Positions 18,984 to 28,704 of a stretch of 64,000 nucleotides of DNA are shown piece after piece. Numbering within the stretch: position 1 is the stretch's first letter; every line of letters starts with the position of its first letter. The notes under the pieces were generated by a model. It was not told where the DNA came from, ran no database searches, and saw only the letters and a list, made by a program, of their open reading frames with translations. This DNA is from Cryptosporidium bovis. Taxonomy: Eukaryota; Apicomplexa; Conoidasida; Eucoccidiorida; Cryptosporidiidae. The stretch is taken from the NCBI GenBank assembly GCA_009768925.2, contig VHIT02000036.1, positions 248,001 to 312,000 on the forward strand, given 5' to 3'. The position numbers and the translations under genes were made by a program.

Positions 18984-21900
18984 TCATCTACTATTATCAT
19001 TGTTATTACTACTTATATTTGAATTCTCAACCAATAGACCAGAATTGTGATGGTTAGTCGCGCTACCATTAGAACCAGGAGTAAAATCGTGAAGAGCAGC
19101 ATAAGCATTACGGTTGTTATTGTGAGAAGTTTGGAAGAAGTTAGTGTTAGGAATGCCAATGATGTTAGATTGTTGTAGATGAGCATTTTGATTATTGTTA
19201 CTACAAGAAATATTACTGGAATTTGAGTTGTGATTTATATCCAAATTAATATTGGAACTAATGTTATCATTTAGATTTGAATTAGGAATTTGCCTATTAT
19301 TATGAGTCCGTTCGTGAGAATGGTCATTATTGCCATTGTGACTGTTATTGTTATTATCGCCACTAATGTGGTTACTATTATCACTACTATTACCATTATT
19401 GTTACGAGTATCTGCCGATTCGCTTCCGCTATTCTCTCCTGAAGATAATGAAAGCAACAAATCGTCATCTGAATCAGTTTCTACAAATGTATTTGAGGCA
19501 TCGTACTCTTGGTCTGAAACCTGTTCCTCGTCATCATCTTCGTATTGATAGTTTTTAAAATCTGTATCTTCCAAAATGCCAAAAGGTTCTCTACCAGCTC
19601 CCACTTCTAGCATTGTTCCCTCCTGTTCTTTTCTTACTCCATGAATCTTTCCTATTCCCATTTCTCTCGCATTTATTTTATCTTCTTTTTCAGTTCCACT
19701 TTGATTTTGACTTTCACCTATTCCGTCCTCTGTATCATCACCAATATTCTCTTTATTACAGTTGTATATTGTGCTTTTGGTAAAAACTGGTGAACTTCCT
19801 GCCAAAGAGGAATAATTCGAATTTGAATAAACTGAATGGCCAGAAACAAGAGGAACGTTCTTTTGAATACGAAGAAGATCCCTTAGAGTATCTTCATTTC
19901 CATATTCACATTCAAAGTAACTCCAACTAGTCCAAAATTTATTATAAAGTGAAAGTTGATTCTCTTGAAGATATATTTTAGGAACGAATTCACTGGCATA
20001 CAGAAAAATTGACCTCACACGATTAATTTCACCCATATTAAGCTCGAAATTAACATACTTAATACAAATCTTAATGATAACATCAGCAGTTTTTAAACTC
20101 TCAATTGCTGAATCAAAAATACTCCTTGTGTATTCAACGTCGCTACATCTCAAAGTCAAATTAATCCAGCGAATGTATACAATGACCTTGTATTTATCTT
20201 GTTCATCCAATTGTCTAATTGCTCTCTCAAATACATCATATGCTCTCTTTTTTCTTCCCATATTAGTCTCACAAACGCTGTATATACTATACAAAATAAA
20301 AACATATTCATAGTAACTATCCAGTTCTTTAATGCGTAATTTTAGTTTCCATTCATTTAAAGCAGAAATAGAATACTCAAATATCTCCCTTATTCGTTCA
20401 ATTCTTGCATTGTTGATGTTATTGATACTACATTCCGTTTCCTTATCTAAATCAAAAAGGTTTTGTATAGTTACGCCACAATAACGATACATGAAACTGT
20501 TAATTAGGTCTAAACAAATATTAAAGGAATAAGGCATTTCCAAGGCACCAATAGCTCTTTCATATAGTGTAAAAGCCTCATCGTAAAGGCCCTTTCTTTT
20601 AAAATAGTCACCAAATGAAATGATCAATGAAGAAGTTGACATCCCCGAATCAAATAACTCCTCAATAAGTGACCATACACTTTCAGGGGTTCCAAATGAG
20701 ATCTCGATATCTGAAGACAGTTGCCATATTCTTGGATTGTTTATTGTCTTTTGTTTGTCCTTCTGCTTCTTTATAAATCCTAAGCATCTCCTCACCAACT
20801 CTAAAGCACATTCAGAATTTCCGAATCTCAATTCCATCTCAACCCACTCAGTCCAAAGGAGTGTATAGTCCTCAATGTACGGTTGTAACAATGCTCTTTC
20901 AAAGACCTCTCTTGACAATTCTAGTAATTCCTTCTCCTTTTTTCCCTTGCCACCTTTATTGTATTCCAATATTTCATTTCCATTATCTATGCTGCTGGTC
21001 ATGTAATTAGCATAAAATACCCAAAAAATGCACCTACTCTTGTCCTTAATCTTATTAAAATCTATTGTATTTATAGCCTCCTCGAACAGTTTCACAACCT
21101 CTATAGATGGCTCAGGTCTGTTCTTCTTCCTTTCCTCTTTTATAAATGCATTTATATATTCTATCCATCTAGATACATTATTCTTTTCACACCTAACCAA
21201 TGTCTTGTATAATAAACAATTGTGGTCATTAACTATTTTTTCTAGTCTCTCAAATTCCTTTCGCAAAGATTCATCAGATAATTCCTTTAAGGAAGATATA
21301 AAAGAAGGTGAATCTGACAATTGTGTACTACAATTTGCTGACTCCTCTCTGTTACACAAAAGTCTGTTCATATATATACTTGAAAACATCATCATCGAAT
21401 CATATATTACTGTGAAATCATATACACTAGCACATTTTTCAATGCCAAAGTAGTAGATTTCGTAAACCTTCTTCCAATCTGCTAATTTCATGTATATCTG
21501 TGACACTCTGCATACAAGTTCACCGAAAGTTAATTTATATCCTCTATTATTCAAATCCATACTATCAATCTGAGATGCATTAGTGTCATTTTTAACATTA
21601 TTATTTAGATCCGTCCCAACTGTATTTAATATTGGAGAAAATACCGTCTTTTTATCGTTCATACTCTCATTTAATTTCTCATCTATTAATTTGTTAGCAT
21701 AATCTTCGATTATTTTTTTGTCAAGTACCAATACATTTTCCGATAGTATAACTAATGCCAAATTAAATAAATCGTCCATGCCTGACACTTTATGCCTTGA
21801 ACCATTTACCTCTATACCATTTTTAAAAACAGAATAATCCAACTCAATTCTTTGCTTTATAAGCCCAAATAATTCATTTAAACATTCTGTTATTTGATCA

Positions 21901-22664
21901 CCTTTGACTAATGCTTGTATATATGGTTCTATTCCATCTTTGAATGAAAACAACAAAAATCTCCTTAACACACTTATTGATAGTATTGGAATGTCCAAGC
22001 TTGTTATATATTCCAAATATTGATTCCATATTTTGTGGTGAGTCTTTAAAGGAAGTAATTTTAAACTTCTATCTAATACATGTCGCGATCTTGTAAATTC
22101 TACTTTGTTCTTGAATAAGTATCTACTGTAACTCAACCATAAACCTACTTCATTGCAGGACTTCAAACAAGATTCATATTCATCTGATATGTCCAAATTA
22201 ACCAATTCCTTTCCCAACCTTTTCTCCAGAAACAATTCAAACTCCTCTAATAAACTCAGGTACTCTTTCCAAATAGAAACCTCGCGACGACTGCTCCAAT
22301 TCAAAGCTCTTCGAACCAAAACCAAACAATAGTCGTATTTATATAGCAAATTTAAATCAAGATTTCCTAGGTTAAGCCTTTCAACTTCATCCAACTCAAC
22401 ATTCTCCAAACCTATTTCTCTATTCAAGTCATTCTCCTCAGAAATGTACTCCATATCATGATATGAACCCTCTTTTACCATTGATATATTGTTCTTCACT
22501 TTAGATATATATTCCAACCATAACCCTATTTTCTCTCCCCTTTTTCCCCTTTTTAACTCATCCTCATAAACTCTTAGTCCCTTACATTCCAAAAATACCT
22601 CTTTCTTCAAAATTTTATTCCTTATAGACTGCAGATACAACAAATTCTCTTCCACACCATTCAT
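18984..22664 (-). CDS. SYF1: SYF1/XAB2-like HAT-repeat splicing factor
   Basis: SYF1 (XAB2 in human) is a scaffold of the Prp19-associated complex and stays in the spliceosome through catalysis. The 1,226-residue product consists of HAT repeats from residue 1 to about 1000. Recognisable family segments are HKIWNQYLEYITSLDIPILS with VLRRFLLF, EPYIQALVKGDQITECLNEL, and SLIISFGDYFKRKGLYDEAF followed by TLYERAIGALE and SFMYRYCGV. A later one is GRKKRAYDVFERAIRQL. These follow the order of the yeast and human proteins. An acidic segment at about 1030-1065 leads into a roughly 160-residue Asn/Ser/His-rich tail absent from typical SYF1 proteins. The ATG at 22664 is the first Met. A perfect TTGGCGCCAA palindrome lies 100 bases upstream. 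A different HAT protein such as CLF1 is less likely because the block order and length fit SYF1 better. Confidence 0.85.
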   Translation of the reverse strand: MNGVEENLLYLQSIRNKILKKEVFLECKGLRVYEDELKRGKRGEKIGLWLEYISKVKNNISMVKEGSYHDMEYISEENDLNREIGLENVELDEVERLNLGNLDLNLLYKYDYCLVLVRRALNWSSRREVSIWKEYLSLLEEFELFLEKRLGKELVNLDISDEYESCLKSCNEVGLWLSYSRYLFKNKVEFTRSRHVLDRSLKLLPLKTHHKIWNQYLEYITSLDIPILSISVLRRFLLFSFKDGIEPYIQALVKGDQITECLNELFGLIKQRIELDYSVFKNGIEVNGSRHKVSGMDDLFNLALVILSENVLVLDKKIIEDYANKLIDEKLNESMNDKKTVFSPILNTVGTDLNNNVKNDTNASQIDSMDLNNRGYKLTFGELVCRVSQIYMKLADWKKVYEIYYFGIEKCASVYDFTVIYDSMMMFSSIYMNRLLCNREESANCSTQLSDSPSFISSLKELSDESLRKEFERLEKIVNDHNCLLYKTLVRCEKNNVSRWIEYINAFIKEERKKNRPEPSIEVVKLFEEAINTIDFNKIKDKSRCIFWVFYANYMTSSIDNGNEILEYNKGGKGKKEKELLELSREVFERALLQPYIEDYTLLWTEWVEMELRFGNSECALELVRRCLGFIKKQKDKQKTINNPRIWQLSSDIEISFGTPESVWSLIEELFDSGMSTSSLIISFGDYFKRKGLYDEAFTLYERAIGALEMPYSFNICLDLINSFMYRYCGVTIQNLFDLDKETECSINNINNARIERIREIFEYSISALNEWKLKLRIKELDSYYEYVFILYSIYSVCETNMGRKKRAYDVFERAIRQLDEQDKYKVIVYIRWINLTLRCSDVEYTRSIFDSAIESLKTADVIIKICIKYVNFELNMGEINRVRSIFLYASEFVPKIYLQENQLSLYNKFWTSWSYFECEYGNEDTLRDLLRIQKNVPLVSGHSVYSNSNYSSLAGSSPVFTKSTIYNCNKENIGDDTEDGIGESQNQSGTEKEDKINAREMGIGKIHGVRKEQEGTMLEVGAGREPFGILEDTDFKNYQYEDDDEEQVSDQEYDASNTFVETDSDDDLLLSLSSGENSGSESADTRNNNGNSSDNSNHISGDNNNNSHNGNNDHSHERTHNNRQIPNSNLNDNISSNINLDINHNSNSSNISCSNNNQNAHLQQSNIIGIPNTNFFQTSHNNNRNAYAALHDFTPGSNGSATNHHNSGLLVENSNISSNNNDNSR

Positions 22665-23350
22665 TGAAAATTCTATTTTAATCTATATACTTTTTGTATT
22701 CCTATTCTTCATAATTCTTTTTTTTTCACTACTTATGACTCATTTCCCACAATTTCATTCTACTTTGGCGCCAATTCTTGAATTATTTTGCCTCCCCTCT
22801 TACCAAATAACCCCCCTTTTTCTGCCCCTCAACCTTGAATAGAGCTCTTTAAAGAGAAAGAGTGTAAAGTCTGCCTTGGACTTTAAACTTTACATTTTAT
22901 CGGATTAAAATTTAAATGTTTTGTTGTATATACAAATATATGCATCAACAATATCCGTTTAATCTATCTATTAATGCACTACTTGCACTATTCTTTCATT
23001 CTGTTTTAAATTAATTATTTGCTTCTAAATTCTGACGTTTTTTGCTATTCAAAATAAATAATTAATGAATGGGAGAAATTGAAATAAATAAACGGATATA
23101 AAAGAGAATGAGTGAAGAAAAATTATTAAACAAATCGTCTACTAATGTTTCAATAAGTCCTCTTATTTAAGACTTAATCTACTCGTGTCAATATATACTT
23201 TATTTTTTATTATTCGTATCTAATGACCCCATTCATAAACTATATTTAATTATTGCTTTTTTTCCTAATGCTCTTGTTTATCTCTAAATTTCATGTTCTA
23301 TAGCACTAAATATAAAGCTCAACTTTTTTCCCCTTAATTGTTAGTTCATA
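22665..23350. promoter_or_regulatory. SYF1-like gene promoter region
   Basis: Spacer between the SYF1-like start and the 3' end of the SET/MYND gene. It contains the palindrome TTGGCGCCAA at 22765-22774, an E2F-like site about 100 bases from the start codon. Polypyrimidine stretches on the plus strand flank it. Nothing else is recognised. Confidence 0.5.
22765..22774. promoter_or_regulatory. TTGGCGCCAA palindrome, E2F-like
   Basis: An exact ten-base palindrome, identical to the one at 30599-30608. Both lie in short upstream regions near gene starts in otherwise very AT-rich DNA. Confidence 0.55.
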
Positions 23351-26300
23351 TCAAATCTTCGGTAATAACTTTGCCTTTACTGCTATTTTTGGTATGGATT
23401 TTGGTTGTACTAAACTGCTTGTTTTTATCTCTATCTTTTTTGGAGACAGTACTTTTAATTTGGACAAATCTACTTTTATATTTGCCGAGTCTATTCCACC
23501 TACACTTTTACCTTTAACCAATGGCTTTAATGATATCCCGATCTCGCTAGAAACTCCTGATGTTGGTTTTAACACTAATACTTTCTTTATAGGTTTATCA
23601 TTGTTTTCAACTGTTTTCTGTTTAAGTACTAGTGTAGCCTTTTTTGCACTACTCTTTTCGACCAAGCTATTTAATTTGCTTGTATTGACACTTAATTCTC
23701 CTGTTTTATTTAATGTTTGTGATTTCGTATTTAATACTTGTGATTGAATCTTTTGTTTTGATGATAATTTGCTGTCTGTTGTTACTTTAGATGATAACTC
23801 TGATGAATTTAAAACACTTGGTTTTAATAATGTACTTGACTTTTTACCTATATTCTTACTTGTGGCAAATATTGATTTACTCTGTGACATTGGTAATTTA
23901 TTTTTATTCTCGCCATCTAATTTATTTGAATTCAATAAAACGTCTGATCCCTTGGTATTACTACCCAAATTTAAATTTTTAAACATTGTACCTTTTTTAT
24001 AACTATCAGAATAATCCTCCCTTCTTTTTGATAATACATCTTTTATTTCTTTTATATTTGAATCACTAATAATATTTTTTAATTCAAAGTTATTTATTGG
24101 ATCTCCCATTTTTCTTGTTATTATTTGTTCATTATGTTTTTTTCGAACTAGATATTTATCATCATTATTGAATAATTTTGATTTTAATTTATTCATATTT
24201 TCATTATTTGTATTGTCTATACCCTTACATTCTTTTTTAGGTAATGGTAATTCTGATTCCGGATCATCTTCATTTATGTCATATATTAAATTATTTACCT
24301 TTAACATTTCTAACAATCTCTCTACTCTTTGCATAATGTGTGTCCAGAGTTCTTGTGTTGATATTTTATCTTCATCTGATAAAGATGAATACCATAAACC
24401 TTGATTTGATATTGATTCATTTCTTATCTTTAAAAAACTACTCCACATTGAGTCTAATAATTCATATGGATTAAAACCATTTAAATCTTTTTGTCTTAAT
24501 AAAGAACTTATTTCATACATATTTATTAAATATGTTACTATTTCAAATGTATTATTTAATCTAATCAACATCTCCTTAGGTGATATGTATAACAATTCTG
24601 CTGTTGGTGTTTGTATTGGTAATGATAATATTTTTGTTGATATATTATTACCAAATCCCGTATGTGAAGTTCCCATTGAATATACATATGTATTTAAATC
24701 TTTATTGTTGTAGCCAGTATGTGACAAATATGGTAAATCATCCAATTTTGTTGGAAATCTATAACTCAAACTTGTATTTGAACATAAACCTGTTACTAAC
24801 ATATGTATTGAATTCATTTTTAATACGTCCGATACATGACCTAAATTTGCACCATTTTCCAATAACAGCTTCATTGTATCATATTTTAAACCGTATATAG
24901 ACAATAATAATGATGTTATACCTTGATAATTCTCTTTATCTACATTACTACCATATTTTAGCAATGTTTTTACAGTATCTGTATGGCCATTTAATGATGC
25001 CAAATGCAATGGTATTGCTAATTCAATATTCTCAATATTTGGATCAGTTCCTCCATGTATTAGCTCTGAACACAAAGTTCTACGACCTCTATAAGCTGCT
25101 ATATGTAATGGTGAATTCGATCCCAACCATCTTATTGTTTTACTATATAATAATTTATATCTATTTGTATTTTTTTTTGGAATATTTATTTCATTGTTTA
25201 TAACAGTATTTGAATCATTACTTTTTTTATCATCTACTTTACCTTCATTTTTGTTTTTATTTATATTATTTAATTTATCATTATCCATTTTATATGTTTT
25301 TCTAATCATTTCTCTTGCTATTATGGCTGATTTTTTATCATTATTCTTATCAATATAATCATCCTCCAAATTTGGAAATAAACATAATGAATGTAACGGT
25401 GTTATTCCCAACTCATTTTCATACAATAAATCTGAACCCTCCTCAATTAATAATGAACAAACATCATCGCGTAAATTACCTGCTGCCATTCCTATCAAAT
25501 TTAATCCTGTAGGTAGATATGTAATCTGATTCATTAATATATCTTTAACATCACCTACAAGTAGTTGAGCTATTGCTCTCAAGTGACCTTTTATAGAAGC
25601 TATAAATAATAATGCGCTATATTCTGATAGCGTGGATATATAATTGGCACTTTTAGATATTGTACTATTACCTAATATTTCTCTATTTAACTTTGAATAT
25701 AAGTCAATTGACGTTATTCTTATTCTTAAATTGCTTGGAGGTGTAATTACGCCTAATATCGATGAATATAAGCGTATTCTTTCAAAACAGTATAAGTAAA
25801 TTGGGCTTTTTGGGCCATAACAAACAAGGCTATTAAACAAAGATAACCATAGACATTCCATTATTAATTCTTTTGTATTATTGAATAAACCTCTTTGTGA
25901 AACTTTTTGCAACATCTCTTTCTTATATATAATATCAGCTAAACTTAAAAATAAGTGTACCTTCTCATGATAACATATTGGAAATACTTTACACGCAGAT
26001 ACCACAACTGATTTACAATATTTAAATGAAGATTTTGAGTCATTTGAATCAGTACAATTATACAAACCAATCAAATATGATCTTGAATTGTATATATAAT
26101 AATGATTCTTATGTAATAGTAATGAATAATTTTCAATAAACTTTTCAAATAATTTTTTAGACAATATACTATCACTTTTTTGGAATGAATCAACTGCATA
26201 TTTATAATGTTTATCCATTTCTTCTGATAATTGTGAACAGTAATCATTAAGCTCTCCTGAATACTCCCCACAGTTATTACATTTCCATTTAGTTTGTAAT

Positions 26301-28036
26301 TCACCATATTTTCCACTAATCCTTGCTCTCTCGCACAATGTTTTCATTTCTGGAGTAAATTTATCCTCGTTTTTTTGAAACGAAACTAATTTTGAATTTT
26401 CTTTGGAAATTAACGAGCTTTTTATTAATGAGCCTTTACCTATCAATCCTTTATTATTTGATTGCAAATCATAATTATTATCATGTGTTTCCTCCTTCTT
26501 TAACATTGGAACGGGAACGAAGAAACCTGTAATGCAAAACGGGCATCTTACTCCTTCCAAAAACAAATTATTTTCAGTATCATCCGAACATCTTGAACAC
26601 ATACATAGAAATACTTTAAAACTATTAACCATTGATTTTCTTTTATATGTTGGTTGATATAAATCAGATATATATGATATTGTTAAATTTGAATTTTCTG
26701 GAATATTATATGCTGCTCTTAAGCATATCTTATTTTCTTCATTTAAATAATAAACACAAGACGGGATACACGAATGCTGAAATCTTGATACTTTTGGAAA
26801 TAAACCAAGCCCTGTTGATATTGGAACAGGCGACGAATTAAATGTTGATGAAGCGGATGTAATAAATATAGGTAACTTATTTGAATACAAAGATAATAAA
26901 AATGTTTTGAGTTCTCTTTTACTCAAAAACAATCTTAAATGTGAAGGAATTGTATAAATTAATCTTTCCGTTGCTATTTCAATATTTGAGTATAAATCAG
27001 GGTATATCATCTCAATAGTATCATAATAAGAGGGCAAATCCAATAGTTTTAGTGAAATACCCTCATTTTTTCCAACAAATGAGTTATTATCTAAATATGT
27101 TTGAAATAGACATCTTATTGCCAATAAAAGAAACGAAATTGGAAGATTTGATTGATTTGATATCACGACAATATTACCAATAAAATCACATTCAAGTTCA
27201 TGACGTCTACTATGTTTTATCATACATTCCCAACGGCAAAACACAAAAGGGCAAGTATTTGGATGTACCGAACAACTAAAGGCATGGTCATACACCTCTC
27301 TTTCTCTTAAACAATGAAAACAGGTTGTTTGTATCGTAAGATCGCTAGGTACTTCTGGTGCAAGAGCATATGGTTCCTCAACATGCACTAACTCACCAAC
27401 ATTGATTTGTTGTGTTGCTATTAGCGTCGTAAGTTTATCGTTTGCTCCTTGACCTAATCCATAACTTCCAGATATTGAACCCAATTTCTCTACTCTATAT
27501 GGATATGTATATTCCAACGTTCTATCATCAAATGGAAGCTCATCTTCTAACTTATATCCAACTAACGACATTGATTTAAGCCCAAGTGGAAGTTTGCATG
27601 TTTGAAATATTATTGAATCCATTATTGAACCCGATGCTATTTTTGCATCATAATTACTATCATTTGTCATAAACCTTATTCCCATTATGTGATCATAGCC
27701 TTTTTGGTAATTACCCATTTTTATATATAACAATGCAATAAATGTGTGTGACTCCAAACTTGTTGGCTCTGTGAACAAAAATCGCTTTATTTGTTTTATA
27801 GCTAGCAAAGTGTCTCCCTGTCTCATCAGTGAACGGCACATACTCAACAATGACTCCACAGACTGTTTATATAATGTGCGGTCCACTTCCTCATTTGAAT
27901 CATCATTTTCAACCATAGACCCAATGTTTCTAGTCACTCCTACTATATTCTTCAATTTATCCAGTTGACTCACTTCATTTTTTACACTTTTTGACCTTAC
28001 AGGGAGGTCCAAAACTTTTACTAGCGTTGTTATCAT
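23351..28036 (-). CDS. SMYD-like SET/MYND methyltransferase with ankyrin repeats
   Basis: The 1,561-residue protein has a TPR-like helix pair at about 55-110, then a split SET domain. The first SET piece (TQQINVGELVHVEEPYA) is interrupted by a MYND-type zinc cluster at about 235-280 (CFHCLRERE, FVFCRWECM, then KHSRRHELEC). SET resumes to about 485, with RFQHSCIPSCVYY, NLTISYISDLYQP and the post-SET CMCSRC. This order is that of SMYD lysine methyltransferases. Ankyrin repeats follow at about 810-890 and 970-1070 (SPLHIAAYRGRR, IPLHLASLNGHTDTVKTLL). The last 350 residues are a Lys/Ser-rich basic tail. The usual NHSC motif reads QHSC, which may alter cofactor binding, while the catalytic-loop Tyr in ISY is present. 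Substrate is unknown. The ATG at 28036 is the first Met. TGGCGCC-type motifs lie about 410 bases upstream. Confidence 0.85.
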   Translation of the reverse strand: MITTLVKVLDLPVRSKSVKNEVSQLDKLKNIVGVTRNIGSMVENDDSNEEVDRTLYKQSVESLLSMCRSLMRQGDTLLAIKQIKRFLFTEPTSLESHTFIALLYIKMGNYQKGYDHIMGIRFMTNDSNYDAKIASGSIMDSIIFQTCKLPLGLKSMSLVGYKLEDELPFDDRTLEYTYPYRVEKLGSISGSYGLGQGANDKLTTLIATQQINVGELVHVEEPYALAPEVPSDLTIQTTCFHCLREREVYDHAFSCSVHPNTCPFVFCRWECMIKHSRRHELECDFIGNIVVISNQSNLPISFLLLAIRCLFQTYLDNNSFVGKNEGISLKLLDLPSYYDTIEMIYPDLYSNIEIATERLIYTIPSHLRLFLSKRELKTFLLSLYSNKLPIFITSASSTFNSSPVPISTGLGLFPKVSRFQHSCIPSCVYYLNEENKICLRAAYNIPENSNLTISYISDLYQPTYKRKSMVNSFKVFLCMCSRCSDDTENNLFLEGVRCPFCITGFFVPVPMLKKEETHDNNYDLQSNNKGLIGKGSLIKSSLISKENSKLVSFQKNEDKFTPEMKTLCERARISGKYGELQTKWKCNNCGEYSGELNDYCSQLSEEMDKHYKYAVDSFQKSDSILSKKLFEKFIENYSLLLHKNHYYIYNSRSYLIGLYNCTDSNDSKSSFKYCKSVVVSACKVFPICYHEKVHLFLSLADIIYKKEMLQKVSQRGLFNNTKELIMECLWLSLFNSLVCYGPKSPIYLYCFERIRLYSSILGVITPPSNLRIRITSIDLYSKLNREILGNSTISKSANYISTLSEYSALLFIASIKGHLRAIAQLLVGDVKDILMNQITYLPTGLNLIGMAAGNLRDDVCSLLIEEGSDLLYENELGITPLHSLCLFPNLEDDYIDKNNDKKSAIIAREMIRKTYKMDNDKLNNINKNKNEGKVDDKKSNDSNTVINNEINIPKKNTNRYKLLYSKTIRWLGSNSPLHIAAYRGRRTLCSELIHGGTDPNIENIELAIPLHLASLNGHTDTVKTLLKYGSNVDKENYQGITSLLLSIYGLKYDTMKLLLENGANLGHVSDVLKMNSIHMLVTGLCSNTSLSYRFPTKLDDLPYLSHTGYNNKDLNTYVYSMGTSHTGFGNNISTKILSLPIQTPTAELLYISPKEMLIRLNNTFEIVTYLINMYEISSLLRQKDLNGFNPYELLDSMWSSFLKIRNESISNQGLWYSSLSDEDKISTQELWTHIMQRVERLLEMLKVNNLIYDINEDDPESELPLPKKECKGIDNTNNENMNKLKSKLFNNDDKYLVRKKHNEQIITRKMGDPINNFELKNIISDSNIKEIKDVLSKRREDYSDSYKKGTMFKNLNLGSNTKGSDVLLNSNKLDGENKNKLPMSQSKSIFATSKNIGKKSSTLLKPSVLNSSELSSKVTTDSKLSSKQKIQSQVLNTKSQTLNKTGELSVNTSKLNSLVEKSSAKKATLVLKQKTVENNDKPIKKVLVLKPTSGVSSEIGISLKPLVKGKSVGGIDSANIKVDLSKLKVLSPKKIEIKTSSLVQPKSIPKIAVKAKLLPKI

Positions 28037-28704
28037 TTTTCTTCCTTTTCTGCTTCATTCAATTTTGTAACACCTATTATTCAAAAATTATTTTAATTCA
28101 TAAACTGTTATGGCTGTATCTTTTATTAAGGATACATAAATATTTTCACCTACATATACAGACGCTCAAAATACACTCATCACTCTGTTTAATTTACTCT
28201 TACTCAGACCACATATAATACCTGATAATGCATATATTCTCCAAGCCTTGAATAATTTTTAGACCTTTTTTCCCTTATATTAGGTTTAAAACTATTAAAA
28301 TCGAACTCAAAACCCTTACACCACTCTACTCACTCCTCAATATTAAAAATAAGTAATTTAAATTTAGCTGCTACCACCTTTTTAGCATGTCAAAGGGTTA
28401 CATTACATGCACTTTACTAGTCTTTTTTAGATCCACATAAATGGCGCCCACTTATTCATCGGTTGGCACCAAATGACAAGGTTGGAAAAGAAATTTAACA
28501 TAAAAGGGGCAAATAAATAGACAAGTGAGTTAGCATTAAAACCTAGAATTGGTATGTGTATTTTTTAGTACTTAACCTGCTTATTGAGTGTGAAAATGAA
28601 ATTTTTTTCGATTCTATATAATGCAATATTTGGTACAGGCATACACCATAAAATCATATCATTATTACCATTATCGAAAATAAATCACCAAATATAAAAA
28701 TAGT
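28037..28704. promoter_or_regulatory. Promoter region of the SET/MYND gene
   Basis: Spacer upstream of the SET/MYND start and downstream of the Asn-rich gene. It holds TGGCGCCCA at 28442-28450 and a degenerate palindrome TTGGCACCAA at 28463-28472, 13 bases apart. No additional gene is visible. Confidence 0.45.
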
